Below are positions 1-12,136 of a DNA stretch of 64,000 nucleotides, piece by piece. The DNA is from DATLMR01 sp035634255. Lineage in GTDB: Bacteria > Acidobacteriota > Blastocatellia > UBA7656. The translations under genes were made by a program, and so were the position numbers. The DNA lies in the NCBI GenBank assembly GCA_035634255.1, contig DASQDI010000119.1, positions 1 to 64,000 of the forward strand. Reading direction: 5' to 3'. The notes under the pieces are model-generated. The model was not told where the DNA came from. It did no database searches and saw only the letters and a program-made list of their open reading frames with translations. Within the stretch, counting starts at the first letter, position 1. Each line of letters opens with the position of its first letter.

Positions 1-96
1 CGGTCACCGACCTCCGGTCCTTTCGTTCGTGATTGCCGGGACTCTCCCGCGAGGGGCCTGGACGACCGGCCCTCGGAGATATTAGCCTCCCGGAGT

Positions 97-132
97 GTGA
101 GAAAAGTGAGCAGCCGGTGAGCAAGTTGTGAG
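97..132 (+). promoter_or_regulatory. Phased GTGAG direct repeats upstream of the STAND regulator
   Basis: The pentamer GTGAG occurs four times, starting at 97, 106, 117 and 128; the last three are exactly 11 bp apart. The outer copies extend to TGTGAGAAAA (96-105 and 127-136) and the inner two to GTGAGCA. An 11-bp period is the arrangement bound by OmpR/PhoB-type winged helices, for example the Pho box. The gene that starts 27 bp downstream encodes such a domain, so autoregulation is inferred. The repeats are directly visible; the function is not proven. Confidence 0.5.
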
Positions 133-158
133 AAAATCTCCTGGGGACGAGCAAGAGT

Positions 159-3002
159 ATGAGCCAGCCAACAACTTACGCCGCGAGTTATCGTTTCGAC
201 AACTTCTACCTCGACGCCCGCAACAGGCAGCTCTGGCGAGACGACCAGCTTCTTCCCCTGACATCGAGGTACTTCGACGTGCTCCTGCTCCTGGTGAGCC
301 ACAGCGGTCGCCTGGTCGAAAAGCAGCGCATCTTCGATCTCGTCTGGGACGGGGTCTTCGTAACCGATTCGGCCCTGACGCAGTGCATCAAAGACGTGCG
401 CAGGCAACTGGGCGACGACGCCTCGAACCCTCGTTACATCAAGACCGTCCCCAAGCACGGGTACATATTCATAGGGCAGGCGGTCGCTTCGCCCGCGCCC
501 CCCCTGCCGGTCGGCCTCGGGCGCGGTGGGCTCGGGACCGAGCTTTTAGACGACGAGCCCGAGGCGGCAGAGAAGGCGGCGGGCGTAGAGGAACAGGCGG
601 AGCCCTCAGAGTCTCTTCACGCGCGGCCATACAAATTTCTGGACTACTTCTCGGAGCAGGACGCGGGCCTCTTCTTCGGGAGGGATGCCGAGGTTGAAGC
701 CATCCGCTCGCAAATCCTCGCGCGCCGCTCTTTCGTCCTGCACGGCCGGTCGGGGGTGGGCAAGAGCTCGATCCTCCGCGCGGGCCTCACGCCGAGGCTC
801 AGGTCGCAGGGCCATCACGTGTTCGTCATAAGGTCGTTCACCGACCCCGTGGACCAGATGTCGGCGGCGCTGAGGTCTCTCAACACTCAGGGAGGCTTCC
901 GCGATGACGGGGGCGAGTTTGATGATCTGGACGTGTTGATTCGGCGCTCCGCGAAAGACTCGCCGGGCCGGTTCATCATCTTTTTCTTCGATCAATTCGA
1001 GGAGTTCTTCTCCCTGTTGCCGGAGCCCGAGCAGAGGAAGTTCATAGAAGAGATCGGCCCTATCTACTCGGACGAATCCCTGCCGGTGCGGTTAGTCTTC
1101 GCCCTCCGCGAAGACCTGCTGGCCGAGATGAGCCGGTTGAAGTCGGCCATACCGGAGATCTTTCATCACGAGTACCGTCTGAACCGGCTGAGCCGGGAGC
1201 AGGCGGCGCGGGCCATAACCGGACCAGCGAAGGCATTCGGCTGCTTCTACGAGGACGATCTGATCGAGCGGCTGCTCACGGACCTGAGCGACCATGAGGA
1301 AGTCGACCCGCCGCAGTTACAGATAGTGTGCGACAGCATTTATGATTCGCGAGACTCTTCCGGGAGGCTGACCCTCTCGACCTACGAAGAACTCGGCACG
1401 GCCTCACAGATACTGCCCGGATACCTCGAACGGGTCATGAACCGATTCAACGCCCCCGACCTCCAAACCGCGAAAGAGATTCTGACCGATTTAATTTCCG
1501 CCGAGGGCCGCCGACTCGTCCTCCGCGCGGACGACCTGACGGCGCGCGCGGGCAACTTCACCTCCGGAGGCGTGAGCCGGGTCCGGGAGCTCGTCCGCGA
1601 GCTCGTGGCGGCGCGGATCGTCCGCCTCAGGAACCAGAACGGCGAAGGGTGGATAGAACTGGCGCATGACTTCCTGACGGCCGAGGTGTCGAGGTGGCTC
1701 ACCGCCGAAGAGGTCGAGCTGAAGCGCGCGCGCGGAATCATCGAGCGCGCGATGGAGAATTACCTCGCCCATGAACTCGTCATCGACGCGGACGCTTTGG
1801 ATCTGCTCCTGCCCTTCGGCGAGCGTTTGAGGCTGACGGACGACGAGGCGAACCTCGTCCTGCTGAGCATTCTCAACCGCGCCCACTCGGTCCCCCTGTG
1901 GCTCGTCGAGTCCGCGCCGCTCGCCCCGACCCTGATCGAGGACGCGAGCCGCGCCGCGGACCCCGGCGTGAGACTCTGCGCCATCGAGGCCGCGTTCCTC
2001 GTCGGGGACGGTCATGCGAAAGAGCTTCTGCGGAATATGTGCCTCTGGGACGAGGACCTGGGCGTGAGAAAGGCGGCGTGCATCGCGCTCGCCGACCTGT
2101 TCCAGACGCGGGCGGGCGACCTCCTGTTCGAGGCGCAGGGGGCGAGAGCGCCCGGCACCTTCCGCAGGGCCGTCAGCCTCGCGATGATGCGCGATTACGA
2201 CAAGCAGTTCGTGAGGCTGGCGAGCTTGCCCGTCACGCTCAGCCTGCTTGTGATCGGCGGCTTGGCCTGGGTGCGCCTGCGGAGGGACTGGCGCGACATC
2301 CTGCGGAAGGGGGCGGGCGGCACCCTCGGAGGCCTCGCGGCGGGGGCCCTGGGGGGCATGACTCTGGGCCTGGGCCTGTCGATGGCCCGGCAGTCCGGGG
2401 CGCTCGAAGCCTCTTCTCTGATCTTCGTGCTCCTGAGCCTCGGGGCGTTCATCGGGGCCATCGGGGGGGGCGGCGTGAGCTTCGGCTTTTGCGCGGCCTC
2501 GCGGATCGCGTACCGCCACAGCCGGCTGTGGGCGGTCGCGGGCGCGGTCGCGGGCGGCGCGGCCATCGGGGGCCTGGCGAACCTGCTGGGGGTGGACACG
2601 TTGGAGACGATCTTCGGGCAGAGCTCGGTCGGGATAACGGGGGCGTTCGAAGGGGCCGTCCTCGGCGCGGGGGTGTCGCTCGGGGCGGTGTTGACGGGCA
2701 AGCTTATTTCGCAGGAGAGGCCCTGGAAGGTAGTGGCGGGCGCGGCGGTAGGCGCTTTGTTCGCGAGCGTCGTGCTCACGGTCATCGGGGGGACCCTCTT
2801 CAGCGGGAGCCTCGAAGCGGTCGCCCGCTCGTTCACCCACTCGCAGGTCACCATGGACCCGCTAGGCTACCTGTTCGGGGAGGTGCGCTTCGGGCGGGTC
2901 ACGCAGATAGTCTTCGGGGCGATAGAAGGCCTGCTCTTCGGGTGCGGGGTCATGGGCGGGATACGTCTGGCTGACAGGCCCTTCAAAGCGGACGCGGAAT
3001 GA
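159..3002 (+). CDS. Membrane-anchored regulator: OmpR/CadC-type winged helix fused to a STAND (nSTAND1-like) ATPase
   Basis: A 947-residue protein. Residues about 10-108 form an OmpR/PhoB-type DNA-binding winged helix (Trans_reg_C) ending in the typical VPKHGYIF wing. A linker leads to a STAND NTPase with Walker A GRSGVGKS at 196-203 and Walker B FFFDQFEEFF around Asp278, the form seen in nSTAND1 conflict-type ATPases. A winged-helix-like segment and HEAT-like repeats follow (about 580-680). Residues about 690-930 are a glycine-rich set of membrane segments. The layout suggests a one-component sensor that binds DNA while held in the membrane, like CadC or ToxR but with an ATP-driven switch. 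The ligand is unknown. The gene converges on rho. The ATG is the first start consistent with an intact winged helix. Domain calls are confident; the role is inferred. Confidence 0.8.
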   Translation: MSQPTTYAASYRFDNFYLDARNRQLWRDDQLLPLTSRYFDVLLLLVSHSGRLVEKQRIFDLVWDGVFVTDSALTQCIKDVRRQLGDDASNPRYIKTVPKHGYIFIGQAVASPAPPLPVGLGRGGLGTELLDDEPEAAEKAAGVEEQAEPSESLHARPYKFLDYFSEQDAGLFFGRDAEVEAIRSQILARRSFVLHGRSGVGKSSILRAGLTPRLRSQGHHVFVIRSFTDPVDQMSAALRSLNTQGGFRDDGGEFDDLDVLIRRSAKDSPGRFIIFFFDQFEEFFSLLPEPEQRKFIEEIGPIYSDESLPVRLVFALREDLLAEMSRLKSAIPEIFHHEYRLNRLSREQAARAITGPAKAFGCFYEDDLIERLLTDLSDHEEVDPPQLQIVCDSIYDSRDSSGRLTLSTYEELGTASQILPGYLERVMNRFNAPDLQTAKEILTDLISAEGRRLVLRADDLTARAGNFTSGGVSRVRELVRELVAARIVRLRNQNGEGWIELAHDFLTAEVSRWLTAEEVELKRARGIIERAMENYLAHELVIDADALDLLLPFGERLRLTDDEANLVLLSILNRAHSVPLWLVESAPLAPTLIEDASRAADPGVRLCAIEAAFLVGDGHAKELLRNMCLWDEDLGVRKAACIALADLFQTRAGDLLFEAQGARAPGTFRRAVSLAMMRDYDKQFVRLASLPVTLSLLVIGGLAWVRLRRDWRDILRKGAGGTLGGLAAGALGGMTLGLGLSMARQSGALEASSLIFVLLSLGAFIGAIGGGGVSFGFCAASRIAYRHSRLWAVAGAVAGGAAIGGLANLLGVDTLETIFGQSSVGITGAFEGAVLGAGVSLGAVLTGKLISQERPWKVVAGAAVGALFASVVLTVIGGTLFSGSLEAVARSFTHSQVTMDPLGYLFGEVRFGRVTQIVFGAIEGLLFGCGVMGGIRLADRPFKADAE

Positions 3003-3035
3003 CCGCGGGGGCGGCCCTCGCGACCACCCCCGCGG
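3003..3035. terminator. Hairpin between convergent regulator gene and rho
   Basis: A perfect 9-bp GC stem (CCGCGGGGG at 3003-3011, CCCCCGCGG at 3027-3035) with a 15-nt loop begins one base after the regulator stop codon. No U-tract follows on either strand, so it may be a transcript-end stabiliser or a Rho-assisted terminator rather than an intrinsic one. Confidence 0.45.
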
Positions 3036-3068
3036 CCATCATGCCGCGTGTTATAAAACGAGCCCGGC

Positions 3069-4340
<1,272 letters not shown>

Positions 4341-4354
4341 ATGATTCTAAATCC

Positions 4355-4379
4355 CTCACAGGTTATAGCCGAGTGTGAG
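4355..4379. promoter_or_regulatory. CTCACA-N13-TGTGAG inverted repeat upstream of rho
   Basis: CTCACA (4355-4360) and TGTGAG (4374-4379) form a dyad 15 bp upstream of the rho start. It could be an operator or a leader hairpin. The same TGTGAG half-site occurs in tandem upstream of the STAND regulator and as a dyad at the TonB-receptor start. Six-base half-sites are short, so chance is possible. Confidence 0.3.
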
Positions 4380-4537
4380 ACATCGGCGCGGAATTTTTTG
4401 GGGATAAAATCTTCGAGAGCGGTAGCGGAGGACGCCAGGCTCAAAAACTCATCCTTCAACTATCAGCAGTCTCGCGGCGCGCGGTCTTCGGGCCTGATAC
4501 CTGTTTGCCCGCAAGCTAGCATGTTGCAACCTTCAGC

Positions 4538-5131
4538 TTAAATCGGAGATGGTTGACCACTGGTTTGTTTGATTATCTCTTTCCAAATACGGTCAGCGCC
4601 TTTACGGGTAACTGAAGAATACGGGATTAACTCTCTCTGTCCATACACCGCCGACGCGCGGTTGAGATTAGCCCTGAGTTTATTACTGCTAAGCTTGTCA
4701 GCTTTGGTTGCAACGATGATGAAAGGCTTTCCCCTCGATTCTAGCCAATCTCTCATCAGCAGATCTAACTGGGTAGGCTCGTGCCGCGAATCAGTGATAT
4801 GAATAGATAGCATAAGGTTAGGCCGGGTTGCAAGGTATTTCTCCACCATCGGCCCCCAATCCTTCTTAATATCCGACGGTACGCGCGCGTACCCGTAGCC
4901 CGGTAAATCCACGAAATAGAACGCATCGTTTATCAGAAAGAAGTTGATAAGCTGCGTGCGTCCGGGGGTGTTGCTGGTCCGGGCCAGCCCCTTGACCCCG
5001 AGCAGGCTGTTTATCAAACTCGACTTCCCGACGTTCGACCGGCCGATGAAAGCGACCTCCGGCCGTCCGTCGCGCGGGTAGTGGTCGGGGCTGGTCGCGC
5101 TCTTAACGAAGGTGGCGCTCTTGATTTTCAT
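4538..5131 (-). CDS. engB: Ribosome biogenesis GTPase EngB/YsxC
   Basis: A 197-residue TrmE-Era-EngA-EngB family GTPase that acts in large-subunit assembly. G1 is GRSNVGKS at 30-37, G3 is DLPGYGYARV, and G4 is TKADK. Length is normal for the family. It lies 57 bp downstream of lon on the same strand; linkage of lon to engB/ysxC is known from Bacillus, which supports the call. A GC hairpin fills the spacer. The start has only a weak ribosome-binding site, consistent with translation from a processed polycistronic mRNA. Confidence 0.95.
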   Translation of the reverse strand: MKIKSATFVKSATSPDHYPRDGRPEVAFIGRSNVGKSSLINSLLGVKGLARTSNTPGRTQLINFFLINDAFYFVDLPGYGYARVPSDIKKDWGPMVEKYLATRPNLMLSIHITDSRHEPTQLDLLMRDWLESRGKPFIIVATKADKLSSNKLRANLNRASAVYGQRELIPYSSVTRKGADRIWKEIIKQTSGQPSPI

Positions 5132-5142
5132 CCGAAATCAGC

Positions 5143-5171
5143 GCCCGGAGCAGGATAATCCCGCTCCGGGC
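5143..5171 (-). other. Intercistronic hairpin, lon-engB
   Basis: A perfect 9-bp stem (GCCCGGAGC 5143-5151, GCTCCGGGC 5163-5171) with an 11-nt loop lies between the lon stop and engB start. No U-tract is present, so an mRNA processing or stability element is more likely than a terminator. Confidence 0.5.
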
Positions 5172-5188
5172 TCCGAACGCTGGCCTCT

Positions 5189-7624
<2,436 letters not shown>

Positions 7625-7676
7625 GATTTTTTAATCTACAGGGGGTCTGCCGCCAGATGCCAGGGGCCGGAATTGA

Positions 7677-7709
7677 GGAGGGCGGCGTCCCTGACGCCCG
7701 CCGCCCTCC
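7677..7709 (-). other. Intercistronic hairpin, clpX-lon
   Basis: A perfect 11-bp GC stem (GGAGGGCGGCG 7677-7687, CGCCGCCCTCC 7699-7709) with an 11-nt loop lies 9 nt after the clpX stop. No U-tract follows on the minus strand. It is similar in form to the lon-engB hairpin, suggesting segmental mRNA processing. Confidence 0.5.
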
Positions 7710-7718
7710 CGCACGAAT

Positions 7719-8951
7719 TTACCCTGCTTTTTCAAGGACCGGGAACGTGGCGCGCCGGTTCTCGACCATCTCCCGCGTCACCACGAACTCTTTCACCTTC
7801 TTGTTGGAGGGAAGCATGTACATCACGTCGAGCATCAGCTCTTCCAGGATCATCCTGAGCCCGCGCGCGCCGACCTTGCGCTCGCACGCCATGTGGGCCA
7901 CGGCCACGAGGGCCTCGTCCATGAACCTGAGCTTGACGCCTTCGTACTCGAACAGCTTCTGGTACTGCTTGACGAGCGCGTTCTTGGGCTCGGTCAGTAT
8001 CTCGATCATCGCCGCCTCGTCCAACTCGTGCAGGGTGCCCATGACCGGCAGGCGACCGACGAACTCCGGGATAAGGCCGAACTTGATCAGGTCCTCCGGC
8101 TCCACCTGCGAGAGGGTCTCGCTCAGCCTCCGCTTGCGGACGCTCTTGACGTTGGCGTTGAAGCCCAGGGCCTTCTTCCCGATGCGCTTCTCGACCACCT
8201 TCTCGAGGCCCACGAAAGCGCCCCCGCAGATGAACAGGATGTTGGTCGTGTCGACGGGGAAGAACTCCTGGTGCGGGTGCTTGCGGCCCCCCTGCGGGGG
8301 GACGTTCGCGACGGTGCCCTCTAAGATCTTGAGCAGAGCCTGCTGCACGCCCTCGCCCGACACGTCGCGCGTGATCGAGGGGTTCTCGTCCTTCCGGCAT
8401 ATCTTGTCGATCTCGTCGATGTAGATGATGCCGGTCTGGGCGCGCTCGATGTCGCCGTTGGCCGACTGGAGCAGCTTGAGGATTATGTTCTCGACGTCCT
8501 CCCCCACGTAGCCCGCCTCGGTCAGCGTCGTCGCGTCCACGATTGTGAACGGCACGTTGAGCATCTTGGCGAGCGTCTGTGCCAGCAGGGTCTTGCCGGT
8601 GCCCGTAGGACCTATCAGAAGAATGTTGGATTTCTGAATCTCCACGTCTGACGCGCGCCGCTTGATCATGTCCACCCGCTTGTAGTGCTGGTAGACCGCG
8701 ACGGCCAGCTTCTTCTTCGTCTCATCCTGGCCGATCACGTAATCGTCCAGGAATTCTTTGATCTCTATGGGTTTCGGCAGGGGCGGGCGTCGGGCGGCCG
8801 TCTCCTGTTGCTGATCGTCGGTGATGATCTCGTTGCAAATATCTATGCACTCATTGCAAATATAAACGGTCGGCCCGGCAATCAGTTTCTTTACCTCGTT
8901 CTGGGATTTCCCGCAGAACGAACAGCGCAATGTGTCGTCGCCTCGTCTCAT
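7719..8951 (-). CDS. clpX: ClpX unfoldase, ATP-binding subunit of ClpXP
   Basis: A 410-residue AAA+ unfoldase that feeds substrates into ClpP. The N-terminal zinc-binding domain has Cys10, Cys13, Cys32 and Cys35. Walker A GPTGTGKT is at 114-121, and the pore loop GYVGED follows. IGKKALGF matches the ClpP-docking IGF-type loop. The ATG is preceded by GGAG (GGAGACTGG). The gene sits between clpP and lon in the order known from many bacteria. The 131-bp clpP-clpX spacer holds a hairpin. Confidence 0.97.
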   Translation of the reverse strand: MRRGDDTLRCSFCGKSQNEVKKLIAGPTVYICNECIDICNEIITDDQQQETAARRPPLPKPIEIKEFLDDYVIGQDETKKKLAVAVYQHYKRVDMIKRRASDVEIQKSNILLIGPTGTGKTLLAQTLAKMLNVPFTIVDATTLTEAGYVGEDVENIILKLLQSANGDIERAQTGIIYIDEIDKICRKDENPSITRDVSGEGVQQALLKILEGTVANVPPQGGRKHPHQEFFPVDTTNILFICGGAFVGLEKVVEKRIGKKALGFNANVKSVRKRRLSETLSQVEPEDLIKFGLIPEFVGRLPVMGTLHELDEAAMIEILTEPKNALVKQYQKLFEYEGVKLRFMDEALVAVAHMACERKVGARGLRMILEELMLDVMYMLPSNKKVKEFVVTREMVENRRATFPVLEKAG

Positions 8952-9019
8952 CCAGTCTCCGATCTTCCTGAAGTTCTACCCTATTCGTTAGGAGGCTAGC
9001 TGGGGCCAGAGCCCATCTG

Positions 9020-9051
9020 AATAGCTCGGTGCCTTTCGGCGCGAGGCTATT
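9020..9051 (-). other. Hairpin in clpP-clpX spacer
   Basis: AATAGC (9020-9025) pairs with GCTATT (9046-9051). Inside, GTGCC pairs with GGCGC around a TTTC tetraloop, with small bulges. It lies between clpP and clpX and, like the other two hairpins of this operon, has no U-tract. Confidence 0.4.
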
Positions 9052-9082
9052 GAACCCTTGACAGACCCTGGTTACACCCGAT

Positions 9083-9670
9083 TCACTCGCGGTGCGTTAT
9101 CACCTGGTCGATCAGGCCGTACTCCTTGGCCTGAACCGCGCTCATGATTCTATCACGCTCTACGTCGCGCTCGATAACTTCCAAAGACTGGCCGCTGTGC
9201 TTCGCCAGTATCTCGCTCGTCAGCTGGCGCATACGCATGATCTCTTCGGCGTGAATCCGGATATCGGTCGCCTGTCCCGATATCCCCCCGATTGAGGGCT
9301 GGTGGATGAGTATGCGCGCGTTCGGCAGGGCGAGGCGCTTGCCCGGCGCTCCGGCCGTCAGCAGCAACGCGCCCATCGATGCGCACTGGCCGACGGCGAT
9401 GGTGGTCACGTCCGGCCTGATAAACTGCATGGTGTCGTAGATAGCCATGCCCGCCGTGATCGACCCGCCGGGGCTGTTTATGTACAGGGAGATGTCCCGG
9501 TCGGGGTCCTCGGCTTCCAGGAAGAGAAGTTGGGCGACTACGAGGTTGGCTATCGTGTCATCTATCGGCGTGCCTATGAAAATGATGTTGTCTTTGAGCA
9601 GGCGCGAGTAGATATCAAACGCGCGCTCGCCGCGAGCGGTCTGCTCGACGACCATTGGTACAAGTGCCAT
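9083..9670 (-). CDS. clpP: ClpP protease subunit
   Basis: Self-compartmentalised serine protease that partners ClpX. Counting from the longest reading (ATG 9703, 206 aa), the triad is Ser109 (GQCASMGA), His134 (LIHQPS) and Asp184; the Ser-His spacing of 25 matches E. coli. I prefer the second start at 9670 (195 aa, MALVPMVVEQ). Family members begin at this motif, GGAAG lies about 9 nt upstream, and a perfect TATAAT at 9711-9716 would place the transcription start at about 9703, too close for translation from 9703 unless leaderless. It is downstream of tig in the protein quality-control operon. Confidence 0.95.
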   Translation of the reverse strand: MALVPMVVEQTARGERAFDIYSRLLKDNIIFIGTPIDDTIANLVVAQLLFLEAEDPDRDISLYINSPGGSITAGMAIYDTMQFIRPDVTTIAVGQCASMGALLLTAGAPGKRLALPNARILIHQPSIGGISGQATDIRIHAEEIMRMRQLTSEILAKHSGQSLEVIERDVERDRIMSAVQAKEYGLIDQVITHRE

Positions 9671-9710
9671 ACGTGGGTTCTTCCGATCTTCTTCAAAGTT
9701 CATGACGGTT

Positions 9711-9716
9711 ATTATA
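9711..9716 (-). promoter_or_regulatory. Perfect TATAAT -10 element for clpP
   Basis: On the minus strand TATAAT lies 7 nt before the upstream ATG (9703) and 40 nt before the preferred start (9670). No good -35 is visible at 16-18 bp. It suggests an internal promoter giving a clpP-clpX transcript independent of tig. Confidence 0.45.
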
Positions 9717-9847
9717 CTTTGCTAAATCCATTGCCGGAAGTTGCTTTTTTATTATGGCAGTCGAGGGGAGCCAGGTTTTTTTGGTAATCAACCGCCCGCC
9801 CTGCCGAGAGACGCCGGAAAGACTGGTACAACAACTTCCAACGACTC

Positions 9848-11332
9848 TTACTCCTCGGCCTGCTCACCCTTCTCGCCAGATGCCGACTCTTCCCTGGTCA
9901 ACCCTTCGACCTCTTCAGTCTTAATATCGGCGGAAGCTATTACAATATCAAGGGCTTTGCGGTTTCTGACCTGCTCCTTGATACTATCCATAGCCTCATC
10001 CTTTGTCAAGCGTGCTCTCAGAGCGGCCGGCTCCTGGCCGAAGCTCTGGGCGATCCGCTCAACCTCCTGGTCGACCTCGTCTTCGGTTACCTCGACGTTC
10101 TCGACTTCTGCGATCTTATCGAGCACGAAAGAGCCCCGCACTTCGCGCTCGGCGCGCTCGCGCTGCGCCTCGCGGACCTGCTTCCAGTCCAGTTGCAACT
10201 GGCGCGGGTCCATGCCCTGCCCGGAGAGCTGGCGGATGAGCTGCTGCATCCGGGAATCGATCTGCTTCTGCACGATGAACTCGGGGACCGCGAACTTGTT
10301 CTGCTCGACGAGCTGTTCGAGCACCTCGTTGCGCAGCTCGTCCTCGGACCTGTGCTTCATGTCGTGCTCGAGCCTCGACCTGATGTCCGAGCGCAAGTCG
10401 TCGGCGGTCTTGAACTGTTCGTTCACGCTCTGAGCGAATGCGTCGTCCAGCTCGGGCATCTCCTTGGCCCTGACCGCCGTCACCTCCGCCGTGTAGTGAA
10501 TGCGGCGGCCCGCGTACGCCTCGCCCCTGTAATCGGGAGGGTACTCGACCACGAACGTTCGCACGTCGCCGGGGCGCGCGCCGCTGAGCCCCTCGGTGAA
10601 CTCCTCAAGCACCCCTTTGGCCCCGAGCTCGATCTCCACGTCCTCCTGCTTGATCTCCTCTTCGGTGTCGACGGGGGCTTCGCCTGCGGGGGCCGCGACC
10701 TGGCCCTCCGACTCGTCGGCCGCCGCGCGCTCCGGCGCTTCGCTCGGCAGGGCCGTTTCGCCGTGCTCGGCCGCCTTGTCTTCGTCCGATTCTTCCTGCG
10801 GGGCGGCCTGCTCGTACTTGCCCGTTATGTTGGCCGTGATGATGTCCCCCGCTTCGGCCCCCCGGTCCTCGACCGGCACTAGCTCGGTCTGCCCCTGGCG
10901 TATGCGGTCGATGGTTTTGTCCACGTCCTCGTCGCGGACTTTGTAGACCCGCTTGGTCAGGGAGAGGTTCTTGAAATTGCTGAGCTCGAATTCGGGTGCG
11001 ACCTCGACGGTGAAGGTGACATCTATCGACTCGTCCTCGCCGAACTTCAGGTCTTGTATCGAGGGCTCCCCGATCACCTTCAGGTCCTTCTCGCGGATCG
11101 CGTCGCCGAGGGCGTGGGGGACGAGGTGCGACAGGACCTCGTCGCGCAGCTCCTTGCGGAAGCGGGTCTTGACGACCGAGGCCGGGACGTGCCCGCGCCT
11201 GAAGCCGGGGACGTTGACCTTGCGCGCGAGGTCCGCCGCGACTTTGTTGGTCTCTTCACGAACGTTTTCGGAGGGGATCTCTACCCTGATCTGTTTCTTG
11301 CACTGTTCCTGATCGGTCACGGTTATATTCAT
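9848..11332 (-). CDS. tig: Trigger factor with an acidic insertion in the PPIase domain
   Basis: Ribosome-bound chaperone and peptidyl-prolyl isomerase, 494 residues (E. coli about 432). The ribosome-docking signature GFRRGHVP is at 44-51. The FKBP-like domain starts near 155 (GDIITANITG) and continues after residue 232 (VEIELGAKG). Between them, residues about 174-231 form a low-complexity Glu/Asp/Ala/Pro-rich stretch that typical trigger factors lack. The helical C-terminal chaperone arms run from about 300 to 470, and the protein ends in another acidic tail. It leads the tig-clpP-clpX-lon order. The insertion does not break the frame and is probably disordered. Confidence 0.95.
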   Translation of the reverse strand: MNITVTDQEQCKKQIRVEIPSENVREETNKVAADLARKVNVPGFRRGHVPASVVKTRFRKELRDEVLSHLVPHALGDAIREKDLKVIGEPSIQDLKFGEDESIDVTFTVEVAPEFELSNFKNLSLTKRVYKVRDEDVDKTIDRIRQGQTELVPVEDRGAEAGDIITANITGKYEQAAPQEESDEDKAAEHGETALPSEAPERAAADESEGQVAAPAGEAPVDTEEEIKQEDVEIELGAKGVLEEFTEGLSGARPGDVRTFVVEYPPDYRGEAYAGRRIHYTAEVTAVRAKEMPELDDAFAQSVNEQFKTADDLRSDIRSRLEHDMKHRSEDELRNEVLEQLVEQNKFAVPEFIVQKQIDSRMQQLIRQLSGQGMDPRQLQLDWKQVREAQRERAEREVRGSFVLDKIAEVENVEVTEDEVDQEVERIAQSFGQEPAALRARLTKDEAMDSIKEQVRNRKALDIVIASADIKTEEVEGLTREESASGEKGEQAEE

Positions 11333-11470
11333 AGCGTTTCACTGGAGAAAATTATCCATTCCTTTTCATTAAGGGCAGAATGAGAGGCAGGCAATATGGT
11401 CGAAAAGATGACCTTTGATAGCTCAACGGTCGGACGCTTCGTCGGCTGCCGGCTGCCCGGTATATTTCAG

Positions 11471-11552
11471 TGCGAAAGGGGGGACTCGAACCCCCACACC
11501 TTACGGTACCAGATCCTAAGTCTGGCGCGTCTGCCAATTCCGCCACTTTCGC
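11471..11552 (-). tRNA. tRNA-Leu (anticodon UAG)
   Basis: An 82-nt class II tRNA. The acceptor stem GCGAAAG pairs with CTTTCGC. The anticodon loop CTTAGGA gives UAG (plus-strand 11516-11518) on a CCAGA/TCTGG stem, and there is a long variable arm and a T-arm GGGGG-TTCGAGT-CCCCC. The 3' CCA is not encoded; the bases after the discriminator A are CTG. It sits 138 bp upstream of tig on the same strand. Confidence 0.95.
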
Positions 11553-11648
11553 TTTCAAACAGAACAAGTAAAATAATCGAAAACTGCTCGGACTTGCAAC
11601 CACGGCGCAGGTTTGTGCGGTGCGCCGATCCTCCGATCTTACCTCTGC

Positions 11649-11677
11649 TTGACAACGCGCGGGCGCAAAACTAAGAT
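11649..11677 (+). promoter_or_regulatory. Sigma-70-type promoter for nuoA
   Basis: TTGACA (11649-11654), a 17-bp spacer and TAAGAT (11672-11677) give a predicted start near 11684 and a leader of about 36 nt to nuoA. The -35 is perfect and the -10 matches at 4 of 6 positions. Confidence 0.65.
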
Positions 11678-11719
11678 TGGCACGCTGTTAGTAAAAAATC
11701 CCGAATCTTTGCAGGTGGA

Positions 11720-12109
11720 ATGATGACATATTTGCCAGCTTTGGCGGCTCCTCCGATCTATGGTTACATACCGATAATCATCTTCGGACTGATAGCCATC
11801 CTCCTCCCGCTCGTGCTGCTGGGCGCGTCCAGGCTCGTGCAGCGGCGCGTGTTCGAGCGCGAAAAGCTGATGCCGTACGAGTGCGGCATCGACCCCATAG
11901 GCGACGCGCGCGACAGGTTCTCGGTCCGCTTTTACATAGTCGCGATGCTCTTTCTGGTCTTCGACGTGGAGACGATATTCCTCTTCCCGTGGGCCGTCAT
12001 CTACGACCGCCTCGCGCTTTTCGGGCTGATCGAGATGCTCATATTCATCGGGATCCTCGTCGTCGGCTATTATTACGCATGGCGCAAGGGCGCTCTCGAA
12101 TGGGCCTGA
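11720..12109 (+). CDS. nuoA: NADH-quinone oxidoreductase subunit A
   Basis: A 129-residue complex I membrane subunit with three predicted transmembrane helices and the conserved loop YECGIDPIGDARDRFSVRFY between helices 1 and 2. AGGTGG directly abuts the first ATG; the second ATG (11723) is slightly better spaced and could be used. nuoB follows 27 bp downstream. nuoC onward is not in the window, so the complex I genes are split here. Confidence 0.94.
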   Translation: MMTYLPALAAPPIYGYIPIIIFGLIAILLPLVLLGASRLVQRRVFEREKLMPYECGIDPIGDARDRFSVRFYIVAMLFLVFDVETIFLFPWAVIYDRLALFGLIEMLIFIGILVVGYYYAWRKGALEWA

Positions 12110-12136
12110 CTCGTCGGCCTCGATTACAGGACTGGT

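Noticed and set aside
1491..2840. Long open frame (449 codons) antisense to the STAND regulator
   Set aside because: It has the Arg/Pro/Ala-rich composition of a high-GC shadow frame, and the plus strand encodes clear domains.
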